A stretch of DNA of 64,000 nucleotides from Neptuniibacter sp. CAU 1671 (GTDB lineage Bacteria > Pseudomonadota > Gammaproteobacteria > Pseudomonadales > Balneatricaceae). The position numbers and the translations under genes were made by a program. A model generated the notes under the pieces. It worked only from the letters and a program-made list of their open reading frames with translations, had not been told where the DNA came from and did no database searches. Shown piece by piece: positions 35,264-43,799 of the stretch. The DNA is taken from NCBI RefSeq assembly GCF_029222905.1, contig NZ_JARHUE010000007.1, positions 62,001 to 126,000 of the forward strand, read 5' to 3'. The stretch's first letter is position 1; each line of letters starts with the position of its first letter.

Positions 35264-35566
35264 ATGTATAAACAACTCTCCCCCGATCAGTTATTGCAGC
35301 TGGCAGATACCTTCAAACTGCTGGGTGATCCAACCCGGCTGGCAATTCTCACCAGCTGCCTGGAACAGGAAAAGACCGTGAGTGAAATTGTCGCGCTGAC
35401 AGGTGCCTCTCAGTCTCTGGTCAGCCACCATCTGCGACTGCTGCGCAGTGCCCGGCTACTGAAACCACGTCGGGCCGGGCGTAACATCTACTACCACGCC
35501 CACGATGACCATATCAGTTGCACCCTGAAAGACATGATTGAGCATATCCAGGAGGATTCCCAATGA
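35264..35566 (+). CDS. ArsR/SmtB family metal-sensing repressor
   Basis: A 100-residue winged-helix repressor. It shows the family core TFKLLGDPTRLAILTSCL, the recognition helix region GASQSLVSHHLRLLRSARLLKPRRAGRNIYYHA, and a C-terminal helix with the alpha5 metal-site pattern DxHx10HxxE (DDH...EHIQE). That pattern matches Zn/Co sensors such as CzrA and SmtB. No Cys pair typical of arsenic sensors is present in the DNA-binding helix. The ATG at 35264 lies two bases after the operator with no ribosome site; a start at 35243 would put coding sequence inside the operator. It overlaps the CDF exporter gene by four bases. Confidence 0.9.
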   Translation: MYKQLSPDQLLQLADTFKLLGDPTRLAILTSCLEQEKTVSEIVALTGASQSLVSHHLRLLRSARLLKPRRAGRNIYYHAHDDHISCTLKDMIEHIQEDSQ

Positions 35567-36186
35567 GTATTCACTGTACCGGATGTTCAGGTGACACCCA
35601 AAACGCTGCCACTGACCGACAGTACAGACGCATACTCTGGTTTGCGCTGCTGACCAATTTTGGCATGTTTATCACTGAGATTGTGGCAGGTGCAGTGGGT
35701 CAATCCCTGTCACTGACCGCCGACGCCATGGATTTCTTTTCCGATAGTGTCAATTACGCCATTACGCTGGCAGTACTGGGCCTGAGCCTTAACAGCCGGG
35801 CCAGTGCAGCCCTGTTCAAAGGCATATGCATGGGCCTTGTGGGCCTGTATGTGCTCTATACCTCTATCAGCCATATTATCAATGGCATACTCCCCCAGGC
35901 CCATATTATGGGCATTGTGGGTTTTCTCGCATTATTAACCAACGTCGTGGTGGCCCTGCTGCTGTTCCGACACCGTGCGGGCGATGCCAACCGCCAGTCG
36001 ATATGGATCTGTTCACGTAATGATGCCATTGCCAATATCGCCGTTATCGCGGCCGGGGGCGGTGTGTGGTTCAGCCAAAGCGGCTGGCCTGACGTATGTG
36101 TGGGTCTGGGGATTGCTGCGCTGGGTCTGTGGGGCGCCAATACCATTATCCGCAAAAGTCTGGCCGAACTGCGCGCTCAGGCCTGA
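35563..36186 (+). CDS. Cation diffusion facilitator (CDF) family metal transporter
   Basis: A 207-residue cation transporter with six predicted TM segments. TM2 carries the metal site in SLTADAMDFFSDS, and TM5 the partner residues in SRNDAIANIAVI. The N-terminus has HCTGCSG, a possible metal-gathering motif. It lacks the cytoplasmic C-terminal domain of full-length CDF proteins, like other short members of this type. Translation is coupled to the ArsR gene (ATGA overlap, GGAGG upstream), which suggests efflux of Zn(II), Co(II) or a related ion when the repressor is released. Confidence 0.9.
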   Translation: MSIHCTGCSGDTQNAATDRQYRRILWFALLTNFGMFITEIVAGAVGQSLSLTADAMDFFSDSVNYAITLAVLGLSLNSRASAALFKGICMGLVGLYVLYTSISHIINGILPQAHIMGIVGFLALLTNVVVALLLFRHRAGDANRQSIWICSRNDAIANIAVIAAGGGVWFSQSGWPDVCVGLGIAALGLWGANTIIRKSLAELRAQA

Positions 36187-36289
36187 TATTGGATACGCAT
36201 AACTCAAGACATTTTCAAACTGTTGAGTACTCTTTTAGTTGATAAAACCAATGCCATGATTAGTTAATAAAAATAACTATTAAACGCTG

Positions 36290-36318
36290 TTGCAAATGAG
36301 AATGATTCTACTTAAGAT
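36290..36318 (+). promoter_or_regulatory. Candidate sigma70 promoter with embedded Fur box, upstream of exbB
   Basis: TTGCAA at 36290-36295, 17 bases, TAAGAT at 36313-36318. The spacer region 36292-36310 contains aatgagaatgatt, close to the Fur core AATGATAATCATT. Iron-loaded Fur would cover the promoter. This fits the iron-uptake genes downstream. Confidence 0.65.
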
Positions 36319-36346
36319 TACATTCTAATTTCCAACGGAGCTAATC

Positions 36347-37174
36347 ATGGCCAGTCTAGCTGAACCCGGCAGCCCTCTACCCAACGCTATTCAGAGCACA
36401 CCTGAAGTATTTCCAGAGCCCACACCATTAGCGGCAGCACCTGCTGAAGCGACCTCGTCTGTCTCAGATCTGGCAATCTCTGCAAACACCCCAGATCCAC
36501 TGGCAGCCTCACTGCCCTCTTATACCGACCGGTTTATGGATTTTTTACAAACAGGCGGCCCGGTAGTCTGGATTCTGATGGGTTTCTCTGTCATCGCTCT
36601 GAGCATGCTGCTGGTAAAACTCTGGCAGTTGATGCTGCTTCAGCCTGAAAGGACCGGGGATGTTGATCAGGCCCTCTCCTTCTATCAGCAGAACAATACC
36701 GACGCTGCGCTGGCACGGCTAAAACAGAATCGTCCTGTATCTGCGCTGGTTCATGCTGCTATTGAGTTGCAAACTCAGCTTGCGCCGGAACTGCTTCAGG
36801 AAGAGCTGAACCGTCTGGCCCAGAAACAGCTTAATCAGTTACGTGGCTTTCTGAGACCGCTCGAAATCATCGCAACCCTGAGTCCACTGTTAGGTTTGCT
36901 GGGCACCGTACTTGGCATGATCCTGGCCTTTCAGCAGATGGAAGCAGCAGGCAGTCAGGTCGATCCCGCCACTCTCTCCGGCGGCATCTGGCAGGCCCTG
37001 CTGACCACCGCTGTGGGTCTGTCGGTCGCCATTCCCGTCCTGATTGCTCATGCCTGGCTGGAGCGTAAAAACGAACGGGTTGCTGCCACCATGAATGACG
37101 CTGTTACCCGCGTTTTTACCGGTAAAAAAGCCCTGGACACCCAGCATAACGGAGCGATCAAGCGTGCTGCTTAA
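36347..37174 (+). CDS. exbB: TonB-system proton channel ExbB (MotA/TolQ/ExbB family)
   Basis: ExbB, with ExbD, converts proton flow into motion of TonB to open outer-membrane receptors. The 275-residue protein has an unusual Ala/Pro-rich N-terminal extension of about 60 residues, then TM1 (VVWILMGFSVIALSMLLVKLW), and near 170-230 the conserved IATLSPLLGLLGTVLGMILAF and LLTTAVGLSVAIPVLIAH, the latter with the channel Thr residues. The ATG follows CGGAG. It heads exbB-exbD-exbD-tonB behind a Fur-like box. Confidence 0.93.
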   Translation: MASLAEPGSPLPNAIQSTPEVFPEPTPLAAAPAEATSSVSDLAISANTPDPLAASLPSYTDRFMDFLQTGGPVVWILMGFSVIALSMLLVKLWQLMLLQPERTGDVDQALSFYQQNNTDAALARLKQNRPVSALVHAAIELQTQLAPELLQEELNRLAQKQLNQLRGFLRPLEIIATLSPLLGLLGTVLGMILAFQQMEAAGSQVDPATLSGGIWQALLTTAVGLSVAIPVLIAHAWLERKNERVAATMNDAVTRVFTGKKALDTQHNGAIKRAA

Positions 37175-37562
37175 CCTGTCTACAGCCCCCCGCCGCCGTG
37201 CGGTCAGCCTGACACCCTTGATTGATGTGGTTTTTATTTTGTTGCTGTTTTTTATGTTGTCTTCCAGTTTTATTCAGCATCGGCAGATCAACCTGCCCAT
37301 GGCCACTGCATCCCAGAGCGATCCACAACTGATCACTCGGGTGCAGCTGCTGGACAATCTGGGCAGGATACTGGTCGATGGCGTGTCGATTGATAGCGAA
37401 AACATGCAGGAACTGACTCACCTGATCCAGCGTTCAGAAGGGGCAGCATTTGCGCTCAGTGCTGAACCACAGGTATCCACTCAGGCCCTGATCCGACTGC
37501 TTGACCAGCTGCACAACGCAGGTGCCGACAAGGTCTCTCTGAGTGGAGTGTTGATGCCATGA
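37164..37562 (+). CDS. exbD: ExbD, first copy
   Basis: A 132-residue ExbD. The single TM helix and its proton-carrying Asp are in SLTPLIDVVFILLLFFML (Asp near residue 20). The periplasmic domain follows. The start is GTG at 37164, nine bases after GGAG and inside the end of exbB (11-base overlap); the longer ATG frame from 37095 lies entirely within exbB and would add a non-conserved tail. It overlaps the second exbD by four bases. Confidence 0.92.
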   Translation: MLLNLSTAPRRRAVSLTPLIDVVFILLLFFMLSSSFIQHRQINLPMATASQSDPQLITRVQLLDNLGRILVDGVSIDSENMQELTHLIQRSEGAAFALSAEPQVSTQALIRLLDQLHNAGADKVSLSGVLMP

Positions 37563-37987
37563 TTCAGCAACCCTCCCCTGTCCGTGATTCACTGGGTAAT
37601 GATGACAACCTGATTCCGCTGATCAATGTTGTGTTTCTGATGCTGATCTTTTTTATGGTGGCAGGACACATCGAAGCCAGCGATGCAGCCCGGGTAGAAC
37701 TGCCCAACTCAAAAGCGGAGCAGGCATCAGCCCAACAACGCCATGAACTGCTGATTGACGCAACAGGCAACCGTTACCTGAACGGCCAACCGGTAACTGA
37801 GGCCGAGATGATCCAGCAACTCAGTCAAATCGCTGCAGACAGCACTTCAGCCAGTCAGCCGATGTTGGTCAAAGCCGATGCTCTGCTGCCCGTGAGCCAG
37901 TTACAGGATCACCTGCGCCAGCTACACGCCGCTGGCCTGCAGAAAATTACGCTGGCGACACGCCTTGTCACAGGGAGTGCACAATGA
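37559..37987 (+). CDS. exbD: ExbD, second copy
   Basis: A 142-residue second ExbD-like protein with the TM segment LIPLINVVFLMLIFFMV. At the position of the essential TM Asp (LIDVVF in the first copy) this copy has Asn (LINVVF), so it may not carry protons itself and could serve a structural role in the ExbB-ExbD complex. The periplasmic domain (RYLNGQPVTEAEM) is otherwise normal. It overlaps both neighbours by four bases. Confidence 0.9.
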   Translation: MIQQPSPVRDSLGNDDNLIPLINVVFLMLIFFMVAGHIEASDAARVELPNSKAEQASAQQRHELLIDATGNRYLNGQPVTEAEMIQQLSQIAADSTSASQPMLVKADALLPVSQLQDHLRQLHAAGLQKITLATRLVTGSAQ

Positions 37988-38763
37988 TCAGCTGGAAACA
38001 TCATCTGCTGGCAATTTGTGTTGCCCTGTCACTGCATCTGATAGCTGCATTGGTCTTGACTGGCCAGGCCGAGTCAGGTGCTCGCGCTGCAGGCGAAGCC
38101 GGCATTGAAATTGACTTGGGCATGTTGGGCGATCTGGGCGTAGCGCAGGCCAATCAGGATGCTAAACCTGTGACAGCACCGACTGAACCTGTTCAGCCTG
38201 AAGTGACAGAAGCCAGACCAGAACCGATTCCTGAACCTGTTGCTGAGATCAAACCTCTGGCCAAAGCGGAAGCCGATGCCATTCAGGTGAAAACACCGTC
38301 CACCCAGAAACCGGTCAAACAACCTGAACCGGCAAAACCTGAACCGTTGGTTCCGAAGCCACAACCAGATAACACAAGCGTAGCTGTGTCGGAGCAAAGC
38401 ACCCAGTCACAAACGACGCGGAAACAATCCACCGGCAGCAGTCACAGTCTGACCAACGGCGGCACCCCGGCAGCGGTCAGCTCCTATTACTCACTGATAG
38501 CTGCGCACCTGGCAAAACATAAGCGCTATCCCGTCAGTGCACGACGCCGGGGCGAAGAAGGACGGGTTGATATCAGCTTCACACTCGCCTCGGACGGCCA
38601 CTTACTGGGTTATCAGATTGTTAACGGTTCAGGCTATGCCGCACTGGATAAGGCCGTAGAAAAAATGCTGAAAACAGCCAGCCCGCTGCCACCCTTTCCG
38701 GCATCAATCAGCGGCCCTGAGTTAACCATCAGAATTCCGATTGAATTCCGGCTAAACCACTAA
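37984..38763 (+). CDS. tonB: TonB energy-transducing protein
   Basis: A 259-residue TonB. The N-terminal TM helix includes the conserved Ser-x-His (ALSLHLIAALVL). A Pro/Glu/Lys-rich periplasm-spanning linker covers residues about 55-150. The C-terminal TonB domain begins YYSLIAAHLAKHKRYPVSARRRGEEG, where the YP motif and RRRGEEG are typical, and ends in LTIRIPIEFRL. It closes the four-gene exbB-exbD-exbD-tonB operon and is followed 57 bases later by the receptor it probably energises. Confidence 0.93.
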   Translation: MISWKHHLLAICVALSLHLIAALVLTGQAESGARAAGEAGIEIDLGMLGDLGVAQANQDAKPVTAPTEPVQPEVTEARPEPIPEPVAEIKPLAKAEADAIQVKTPSTQKPVKQPEPAKPEPLVPKPQPDNTSVAVSEQSTQSQTTRKQSTGSSHSLTNGGTPAAVSSYYSLIAAHLAKHKRYPVSARRRGEEGRVDISFTLASDGHLLGYQIVNGSGYAALDKAVEKMLKTASPLPPFPASISGPELTIRIPIEFRLNH

Positions 38764-38820
38764 TCGCAAAACCTCATCTCATTGAAAAATAACAGTTCTA
38801 TGTCTGTTAAGGGGACAACT

Positions 38821-41058
38821 ATGCCTAAAAAAACGCTTCTCAATGCGGCGACCTACCGCACTTACCCACGGGTACCCGCTTCCGTATCACTCGCCAGCGG
38901 CATGGCGCTGGCGGTATCTGCAGCGCTGCCACTGACCGCGCTGGCCGAGGAAGTTCAACTGGATGCACTGGTGGTTGAAGACAGCGGGATTGTCGCTGAC
39001 AGTAACCCCTATGCTGAACCGGGTGCCCCTTACAAAGCGAAAAAACTGTCTGACAGCAAACATACCCGGGATATCGCTGACACCCCTCAGACCATGACGG
39101 TGCTGACCAAGGATGTGATCGACGAGTCCGGTAAAAACGAACTGAAAGACCTGCTGGCAGCACAACCCGGTATTACGCTGGGGACCGGTGAAGGCGGCAA
39201 CTCCTTCGGTGACCGCTATATCATTCGTGGTTATGAAGCCCGCAGTGATGTCTTCACCGATGGCCTGCGCGAACCGGGTCTGATTACCCGTGATACCTTT
39301 GCATTGGAGCAGGTAGAGATCAGCAAGGGTCCCAGCTCCACCTTTGCCGGTCGCGGTACAACCGGTGGCGCCGTGAATACCGTGACTAAAAAAGCCAGTC
39401 TGGATGATGACTTCAATAAACTGGAAGGCGGCATGGGTACCGATGATTACCACCGCTTTACCTTTGATGCCAACCGCGTGGTGAATGACAGTCTGGCCAT
39501 CCGCTTCAACGGTCTGTACAGCGAAAGCGACATCCCTGACCGAGACCCGGCCGCGGAAGAACGCAAAGGCGCCCTGCTCTCGGCAGTCTTCCAGGCCACC
39601 GACGACCTGAAACTGGCGGCAGACTACTACTTCTTCCGCTCCGATGACCGAACCGATCCGGGTGTTGCTTTTGACCGGGACACCCAAAGTTTCAATAGAT
39701 ACGACTATGTCGGTCAGGACGGGTTGGACTTCCAGGAATCCGGCGCGGATATATTCACGCTGGCGGTGGATTACCAGCTCACAGATGCTGCCCGTCTGGA
39801 AAACAAAACCCGCCTGGGTAACACCACCAATGACTACATCATCACCGCCTACAGTGCAGGCCGTGGGGATATCCGCTCGTTCACCGGCTGGCAGGATAAC
39901 GATTATGTCGGCAACCAGACTAACCTGATCATCGATACCGAACTGGGCGGCAAACGCCATACCCTCGTCACCGGTGTTGAATACGCCAAAGAGGATGTGA
40001 TTGCCGGTAACTACGCCATCGATCAGACCAACACCTTCACCATTGACCCCTACAATGCCGACAACAACCTGTGGGAAGGCAGCACCAGCAAAAGCGACAA
40101 GATGTCCGATCTGACCCTGAAAACCTGGTCAATCTATCTGATGGATACCATCACGCTGAACGATGACTGGGAACTGTTTGGTGGTGTGCGCTACGACCAC
40201 TTTGATTACAAACTCTGGACCGCAGAACGTGAGCGCCGGGGCACCATTGTTCCTGAAGCCCGTTATGCCTTCAGCGATGGTTTCTGGAATGGTCATCTGG
40301 GCGTAGTCTTTTCGCCCTGGGAAAACGGCAATCTCTACGCCAGCTGGGGCACCTCCTCCAACATTAACGGCGGTGAAGCCGATGCCGGTTCCAGCTGTGG
40401 TTACGGCGGTCTTTGTTCCGACAGCGATGGCAACTATGCCCATGCAGATCCGGAACAGTCCACCAACTGGGAACTGGGCACCAAATGGAACCTGATGGAC
40501 GAGCAGTTGCTGCTGACCGCTGCAATCTTCCGTACTACCAAGGATGATGTCATTGAAGAAGGTGGCGACTCTTATTCTACAGGCGGTTCACTGAATACCG
40601 GTAAAAACCGGGTTGAGGGTGTCGAACTGGGCCTGTCCGGTAACATCACCAACAAACTCAGCGGTCAGTTCGGCATTGCAGTCATGAACTCTGAAACGCT
40701 GGAATCCTATGATGAGAGTCTGGTGGGTTTGCCAAAAGCGAACTTCGCTGAGAAGAGTGCCAGCCTGCAGCTGAAATACCAGCTGACATCCGATTTCGCC
40801 TTTGGCGGTAACCTCACCTACGCCAGCGAGATGTTTGGTGGCCAGCCGGATACTGGAGCAAGACTCAATATCCGCACACCCGGCTACTCAGTGGTCGACC
40901 TGTTCGCCCTGTGGCAGATCAATCCGGATATGTCTTTGCGCGCCAATATGCAGAACGTGGCGGATAAAGAGTACTACACCGCGATCTACCGTGGCGGCAG
41001 CATCGTCTATCTGGGTGATGCACGCAGTGCCAACCTGACCCTGAGCTACCGTTTCTAA
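38821..41058 (+). CDS. TonB-dependent siderophore receptor (Fiu/PiuA-like)
   Basis: A 745-residue outer-membrane receptor. The ATG at 38821 follows AAGGGG and gives a signal peptide ending near ALAEE; a start at 38782 lacks this. A TonB box (LDALVVED) follows, then the plug domain (TPQTMTVLTKDVIDE, NSFGDRYIIRGYE, GPSSTFAGRGTTGGAVN) and a 22-strand barrel ending in NLTLSYRF, with the C-terminal Phe used for barrel assembly. Adjacent piuC suggests a catecholate or similar siderophore, as for Fiu-YbiX and PiuA-PiuC. A strong hairpin follows before piuC. Confidence 0.93.
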   Translation: MPKKTLLNAATYRTYPRVPASVSLASGMALAVSAALPLTALAEEVQLDALVVEDSGIVADSNPYAEPGAPYKAKKLSDSKHTRDIADTPQTMTVLTKDVIDESGKNELKDLLAAQPGITLGTGEGGNSFGDRYIIRGYEARSDVFTDGLREPGLITRDTFALEQVEISKGPSSTFAGRGTTGGAVNTVTKKASLDDDFNKLEGGMGTDDYHRFTFDANRVVNDSLAIRFNGLYSESDIPDRDPAAEERKGALLSAVFQATDDLKLAADYYFFRSDDRTDPGVAFDRDTQSFNRYDYVGQDGLDFQESGADIFTLAVDYQLTDAARLENKTRLGNTTNDYIITAYSAGRGDIRSFTGWQDNDYVGNQTNLIIDTELGGKRHTLVTGVEYAKEDVIAGNYAIDQTNTFTIDPYNADNNLWEGSTSKSDKMSDLTLKTWSIYLMDTITLNDDWELFGGVRYDHFDYKLWTAERERRGTIVPEARYAFSDGFWNGHLGVVFSPWENGNLYASWGTSSNINGGEADAGSSCGYGGLCSDSDGNYAHADPEQSTNWELGTKWNLMDEQLLLTAAIFRTTKDDVIEEGGDSYSTGGSLNTGKNRVEGVELGLSGNITNKLSGQFGIAVMNSETLESYDESLVGLPKANFAEKSASLQLKYQLTSDFAFGGNLTYASEMFGGQPDTGARLNIRTPGYSVVDLFALWQINPDMSLRANMQNVADKEYYTAIYRGGSIVYLGDARSANLTLSYRF

Positions 41059-41067
41059 GCATGATGA

Positions 41068-41095
41068 CTGCGGAGGGATGCCCTCCGCAGTTTTT
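41068..41095 (+). terminator. Strong hairpin terminator between receptor and piuC
   Basis: CTGCGGAGGG (41068-41077), loop ATG, CCCTCCGCAG (41081-41090), then TTTTT. The 10-bp stem is perfect. It lies only 10 bases before the piuC start, so piuC is expressed by read-through. Confidence 0.9.
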
Positions 41096-41104
41096 GAGGT
41101 ATGT

Positions 41105-41788
41105 ATGATTATTGTCATTCCACAGGTGCTGACTGCAGAGCAGGTCAGCCAGATGCGCCAGCATATGGATCAGGCAGACTGGCAGGACGGGCGCAGCAGT
41201 GCGGGCGATCTGGCTGTTAACAGCAAACAGAACCAGCAACTCAGTCTGGATGACCCGCTCAACCAGCAGCTGGCAGATTTTGTTCTGGGGGCCCTCGCCC
41301 GCCAACCGGAGTTTGTCGCTGCAGCACTGCCACTGAAAATACTGCCACCCATGTTTAACCGCTATCGCAGTGGTGAAACCTACGGCCTGCACGTGGATAA
41401 TGCTATTCGGCTAATCCCGGGTAGTGCAACCCGACTGCGCACCGATCTGTCGGCCACCCTGTTTCTGGCCGAACAGTCAGAATATCAGGGCGGCGAACTG
41501 GAGATTGAAGACCAGTACGGTACCCAGCGGATTAAACTGAATGCTGGAGATATGGTGCTTTACCCTTCCACCAGCCTGCACCGGGTTTTACCCGTAACGC
41601 AGGGACAGCGAGTCGCAGCCTTTTTCTGGATCCAGAGCATGGTGCGCCAGCATGAACAGCGTGAAGTACTCTACCAGCTGGATAAAACCATCCGTGAACT
41701 AACCACTGATCTGGGCGCAAATGCGTCACCAGTGCTGAAACTGACCCAGGTCTACCACAAACTGATGCGCCAGCTCGCTGATACCTGA
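41105..41788 (+). CDS. piuC: PKHD-type Fe(II)/2-oxoglutarate hydroxylase PiuC/YbiX
   Basis: A 227-residue Fe(II)- and 2-oxoglutarate-dependent dioxygenase. Iron ligands are visible as His and Asp in YGLHVDNAIR and the distal His in YPSTSLHRVLPVTQG, with the 2-oxoglutarate Arg in QRVAAFFWIQS. The ATG at 41105 follows GAGGT; the frame is open upstream through the terminator but that part is non-coding. PiuC/YbiX genes accompany Fiu/PiuA-type receptors and are iron-regulated; their substrate is not established. Confidence 0.93.
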   Translation: MIIVIPQVLTAEQVSQMRQHMDQADWQDGRSSAGDLAVNSKQNQQLSLDDPLNQQLADFVLGALARQPEFVAAALPLKILPPMFNRYRSGETYGLHVDNAIRLIPGSATRLRTDLSATLFLAEQSEYQGGELEIEDQYGTQRIKLNAGDMVLYPSTSLHRVLPVTQGQRVAAFFWIQSMVRQHEQREVLYQLDKTIRELTTDLGANASPVLKLTQVYHKLMRQLADT

Positions 41789-41797
41789 GACACCTTT

Positions 41798-42901
41798 ATG
41801 TTTACCCCTCCACTGGAATCCATACCCGCCGATCTGGTCAGCCTGTCAGACTATGCCCGCTATGCAAAGCAACACCTGCCCACCCCGATCTATGAATACA
41901 TTGCCGGCGGCGGTGCCGATGAGATCAGTCTGAAACGCAACCGAGACGCTTTTGACCGATTGCTGCTGCAACCCAAGGTGTTGCGCAATATGTCCCAGGG
42001 CCAGACCCAGAGCACACTGCTTGGTTCACCCCTGCGCTACCCGGCTTTGCTGGCACCGGTCGCCTTTCAGCAACTGGCACACCCCGAGGGAGAGCTGGCC
42101 ACGGCTCGAGCTGCCAATGCACTGGACACCGGTATGGTGGTCAGTACGCTGTCCTCTACGTCCATGGAACAACTGGCCGAAACGCTGGAAGGCCCCAAAT
42201 GGTTTCAGCTCTATTTTCAACAGGACCGGGACTTTACTCTGAACCTGGTGCGCCGCGCTGAACAGGCGGGTTACAGCCACCTGATGGTCACTGTCGATGC
42301 CCCTCTGCATGGCATCCGCAACCGGGCGCAACGGGCCGGTTTTCAGTTGCCGGAGCATGTCCGGGCGGTAAATCTGGATGATCGCCCGCCCCTGCCACGG
42401 AAGGTACTGGAACCCGATCAGAGCATTGTGTTTCAGGGTATGATGAGCGAAGCCCCTAGCTGGAGTGATATTAACTGGCTGCAACAGGAAACCCGGCTGC
42501 CGATCATTCTGAAAGGCATTATGCATCCTGACGATGCCCTGCAGGCCAAGCAGATGGGCATTGCCGGTGTGGTGGTGTCGAATCATGGAGGACGCACGCT
42601 GGACTGTGTGCCCGCCGCGTTTGAGGTCTTGCCTGAGATCCGGCAGGCGGTCGGGACGGACTACCCGCTGCTACTCGATGGCGGTATTGAGCGGGGTACC
42701 GATATTTTTAAGTCCCTTGCCCTGGGCGCGAATGCAGTGATGATTGGTCGCCCACAGATCTATGCTCTGGCTGTGGCCGGCGCATTGGGTGTTGCACATA
42801 TGCTAAGGGTATTGAGGGAGGAGTTTGAGGTCACCATGGCACTGGCCGGTACACCCACGCTGGCAGATATTTCAGCGCAGTGCCTGTGGCAACCGAAGTA
42901 A
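41798..42901 (+). CDS. FMN-dependent alpha-hydroxy acid dehydrogenase/oxidase
   Basis: A 367-residue (beta/alpha)8 flavoenzyme of the lactate dehydrogenase/glycolate oxidase family. It has YIAGGGADEISLKRNRDAF near 30-50, the FMN phosphate-binding and active-site region LPIILKGIMHPDDA, and the catalytic His-Gly-Gly-Arg in VVSNHGGRTLDCVPA, then LLLDGGIERGTDIFKSLALGANAVMIGRP. The exact substrate (lactate, glycolate, mandelate or other) cannot be assigned. It starts 9 bases after piuC and so is probably cotranscribed with it, an unusual association. It converges on the SPFH gene with 13 bases between stops. Confidence 0.9.
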   Translation: MFTPPLESIPADLVSLSDYARYAKQHLPTPIYEYIAGGGADEISLKRNRDAFDRLLLQPKVLRNMSQGQTQSTLLGSPLRYPALLAPVAFQQLAHPEGELATARAANALDTGMVVSTLSSTSMEQLAETLEGPKWFQLYFQQDRDFTLNLVRRAEQAGYSHLMVTVDAPLHGIRNRAQRAGFQLPEHVRAVNLDDRPPLPRKVLEPDQSIVFQGMMSEAPSWSDINWLQQETRLPIILKGIMHPDDALQAKQMGIAGVVVSNHGGRTLDCVPAAFEVLPEIRQAVGTDYPLLLDGGIERGTDIFKSLALGANAVMIGRPQIYALAVAGALGVAHMLRVLREEFEVTMALAGTPTLADISAQCLWQPK

Positions 42902-42914
42902 GCGGTATGTCAGC

Positions 42915-43775
42915 TTAACGCCCCAAACCGCCCAGAATTCCGCGCACGGCAGCAGGGATATCGCCCGGCAACAGCACCGTTTTGCTGTTTTCACCCACGG
43001 CCATATCCTTGATCGCCTCGACGTACTTCTCACCCAGCAGATACACCACCGGCAGCTCATTGCCCTGAATCGCAGAGGTGACTTTCTCGATCGCTTCCTG
43101 ACTGGCCGTTGCCAGTACCACCTTGGCCTCGGCATCACGACGGGACGCTTCCAGTCGGCCTTCGGCTTCCAGAATGGCAGCGGCTTTTTCCCCGTCCGCA
43201 CGGGTCACCGTGGCACGACGCTGACGCTCAGCGGCCGCCTGCTCTTCCATCGCCATCTGCATAGTCTGTGATGGATTGATATCCTGAATTTCAACCGTTT
43301 TCAGGGTAATACCCCAATCCGAAATATCGTCTGAGATGGCACCTTTCAGTTTGGCTTTGATCTGATCGCGGTTTGACAGGGCCTCATCCAGATTCATCTC
43401 ACCGATGATTGAACGCAGAGAGGTCTGCACCAGGTTCTGAATGGCCAGATTGTAATCTTCCACACCGTAAACGGCCTTCTCGGGGGAAACGATGTTCATG
43501 TACGCCACGGCGTTGGCAATGATCACCGCGTTATCCAGCGTGATCACCTCCTGCGAAGGGATATCCAGCACAATATCCTTGGTGGTCACCTTATAGGCCA
43601 CCGAATCCACATAGGGAAAGATAATATTCAGGCCCGGCCCCAGCGTGCGGTGGTATTTACCCAACCGCTGCACGACATGTTTACTGCCCTGCGGCACAAT
43701 CTGCACCCCCAGATACAGGGTGACCAATACGACTGCCACAAAAACAATCGCCATACTCAGTCCTTCGATCAACAT
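42915..43775 (-). CDS. SPFH/Band 7 (stomatin, QmcA-like) membrane protein
   Basis: A 286-residue SPFH protein with one N-terminal TM (MAIVFVAVVLVTLYLGVQIVP), the Band 7 domain (VVQRLGKYHRTLGPGLNIIFPYVD through ISDWGITLKTVEIQDI), and an Ala/Glu/Arg-rich coiled coil (EEQAAAERQRRATVTRADGEK). Members form large oligomeric rings in the membrane and influence FtsH and membrane microdomains. The ATG follows AGGAGAG. It is paired with an nfeD gene 24 bases upstream, the standard QmcA-YbbJ arrangement. Confidence 0.92.
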   Translation of the reverse strand: MLIEGLSMAIVFVAVVLVTLYLGVQIVPQGSKHVVQRLGKYHRTLGPGLNIIFPYVDSVAYKVTTKDIVLDIPSQEVITLDNAVIIANAVAYMNIVSPEKAVYGVEDYNLAIQNLVQTSLRSIIGEMNLDEALSNRDQIKAKLKGAISDDISDWGITLKTVEIQDINPSQTMQMAMEEQAAAERQRRATVTRADGEKAAAILEAEGRLEASRRDAEAKVVLATASQEAIEKVTSAIQGNELPVVYLLGEKYVEAIKDMAVGENSKTVLLPGDIPAAVRGILGGLGR

Positions 43776-43799
43776 CGTTAACTCTCTCCTTTTGCGTGA

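Noticed and set aside
38887-39960. Minus-strand 357-residue open frame opposite the siderophore receptor gene
   Set aside because: Shadow of the receptor's codon pattern. The plus-strand frame has signal peptide, TonB box, plug and terminal Phe.
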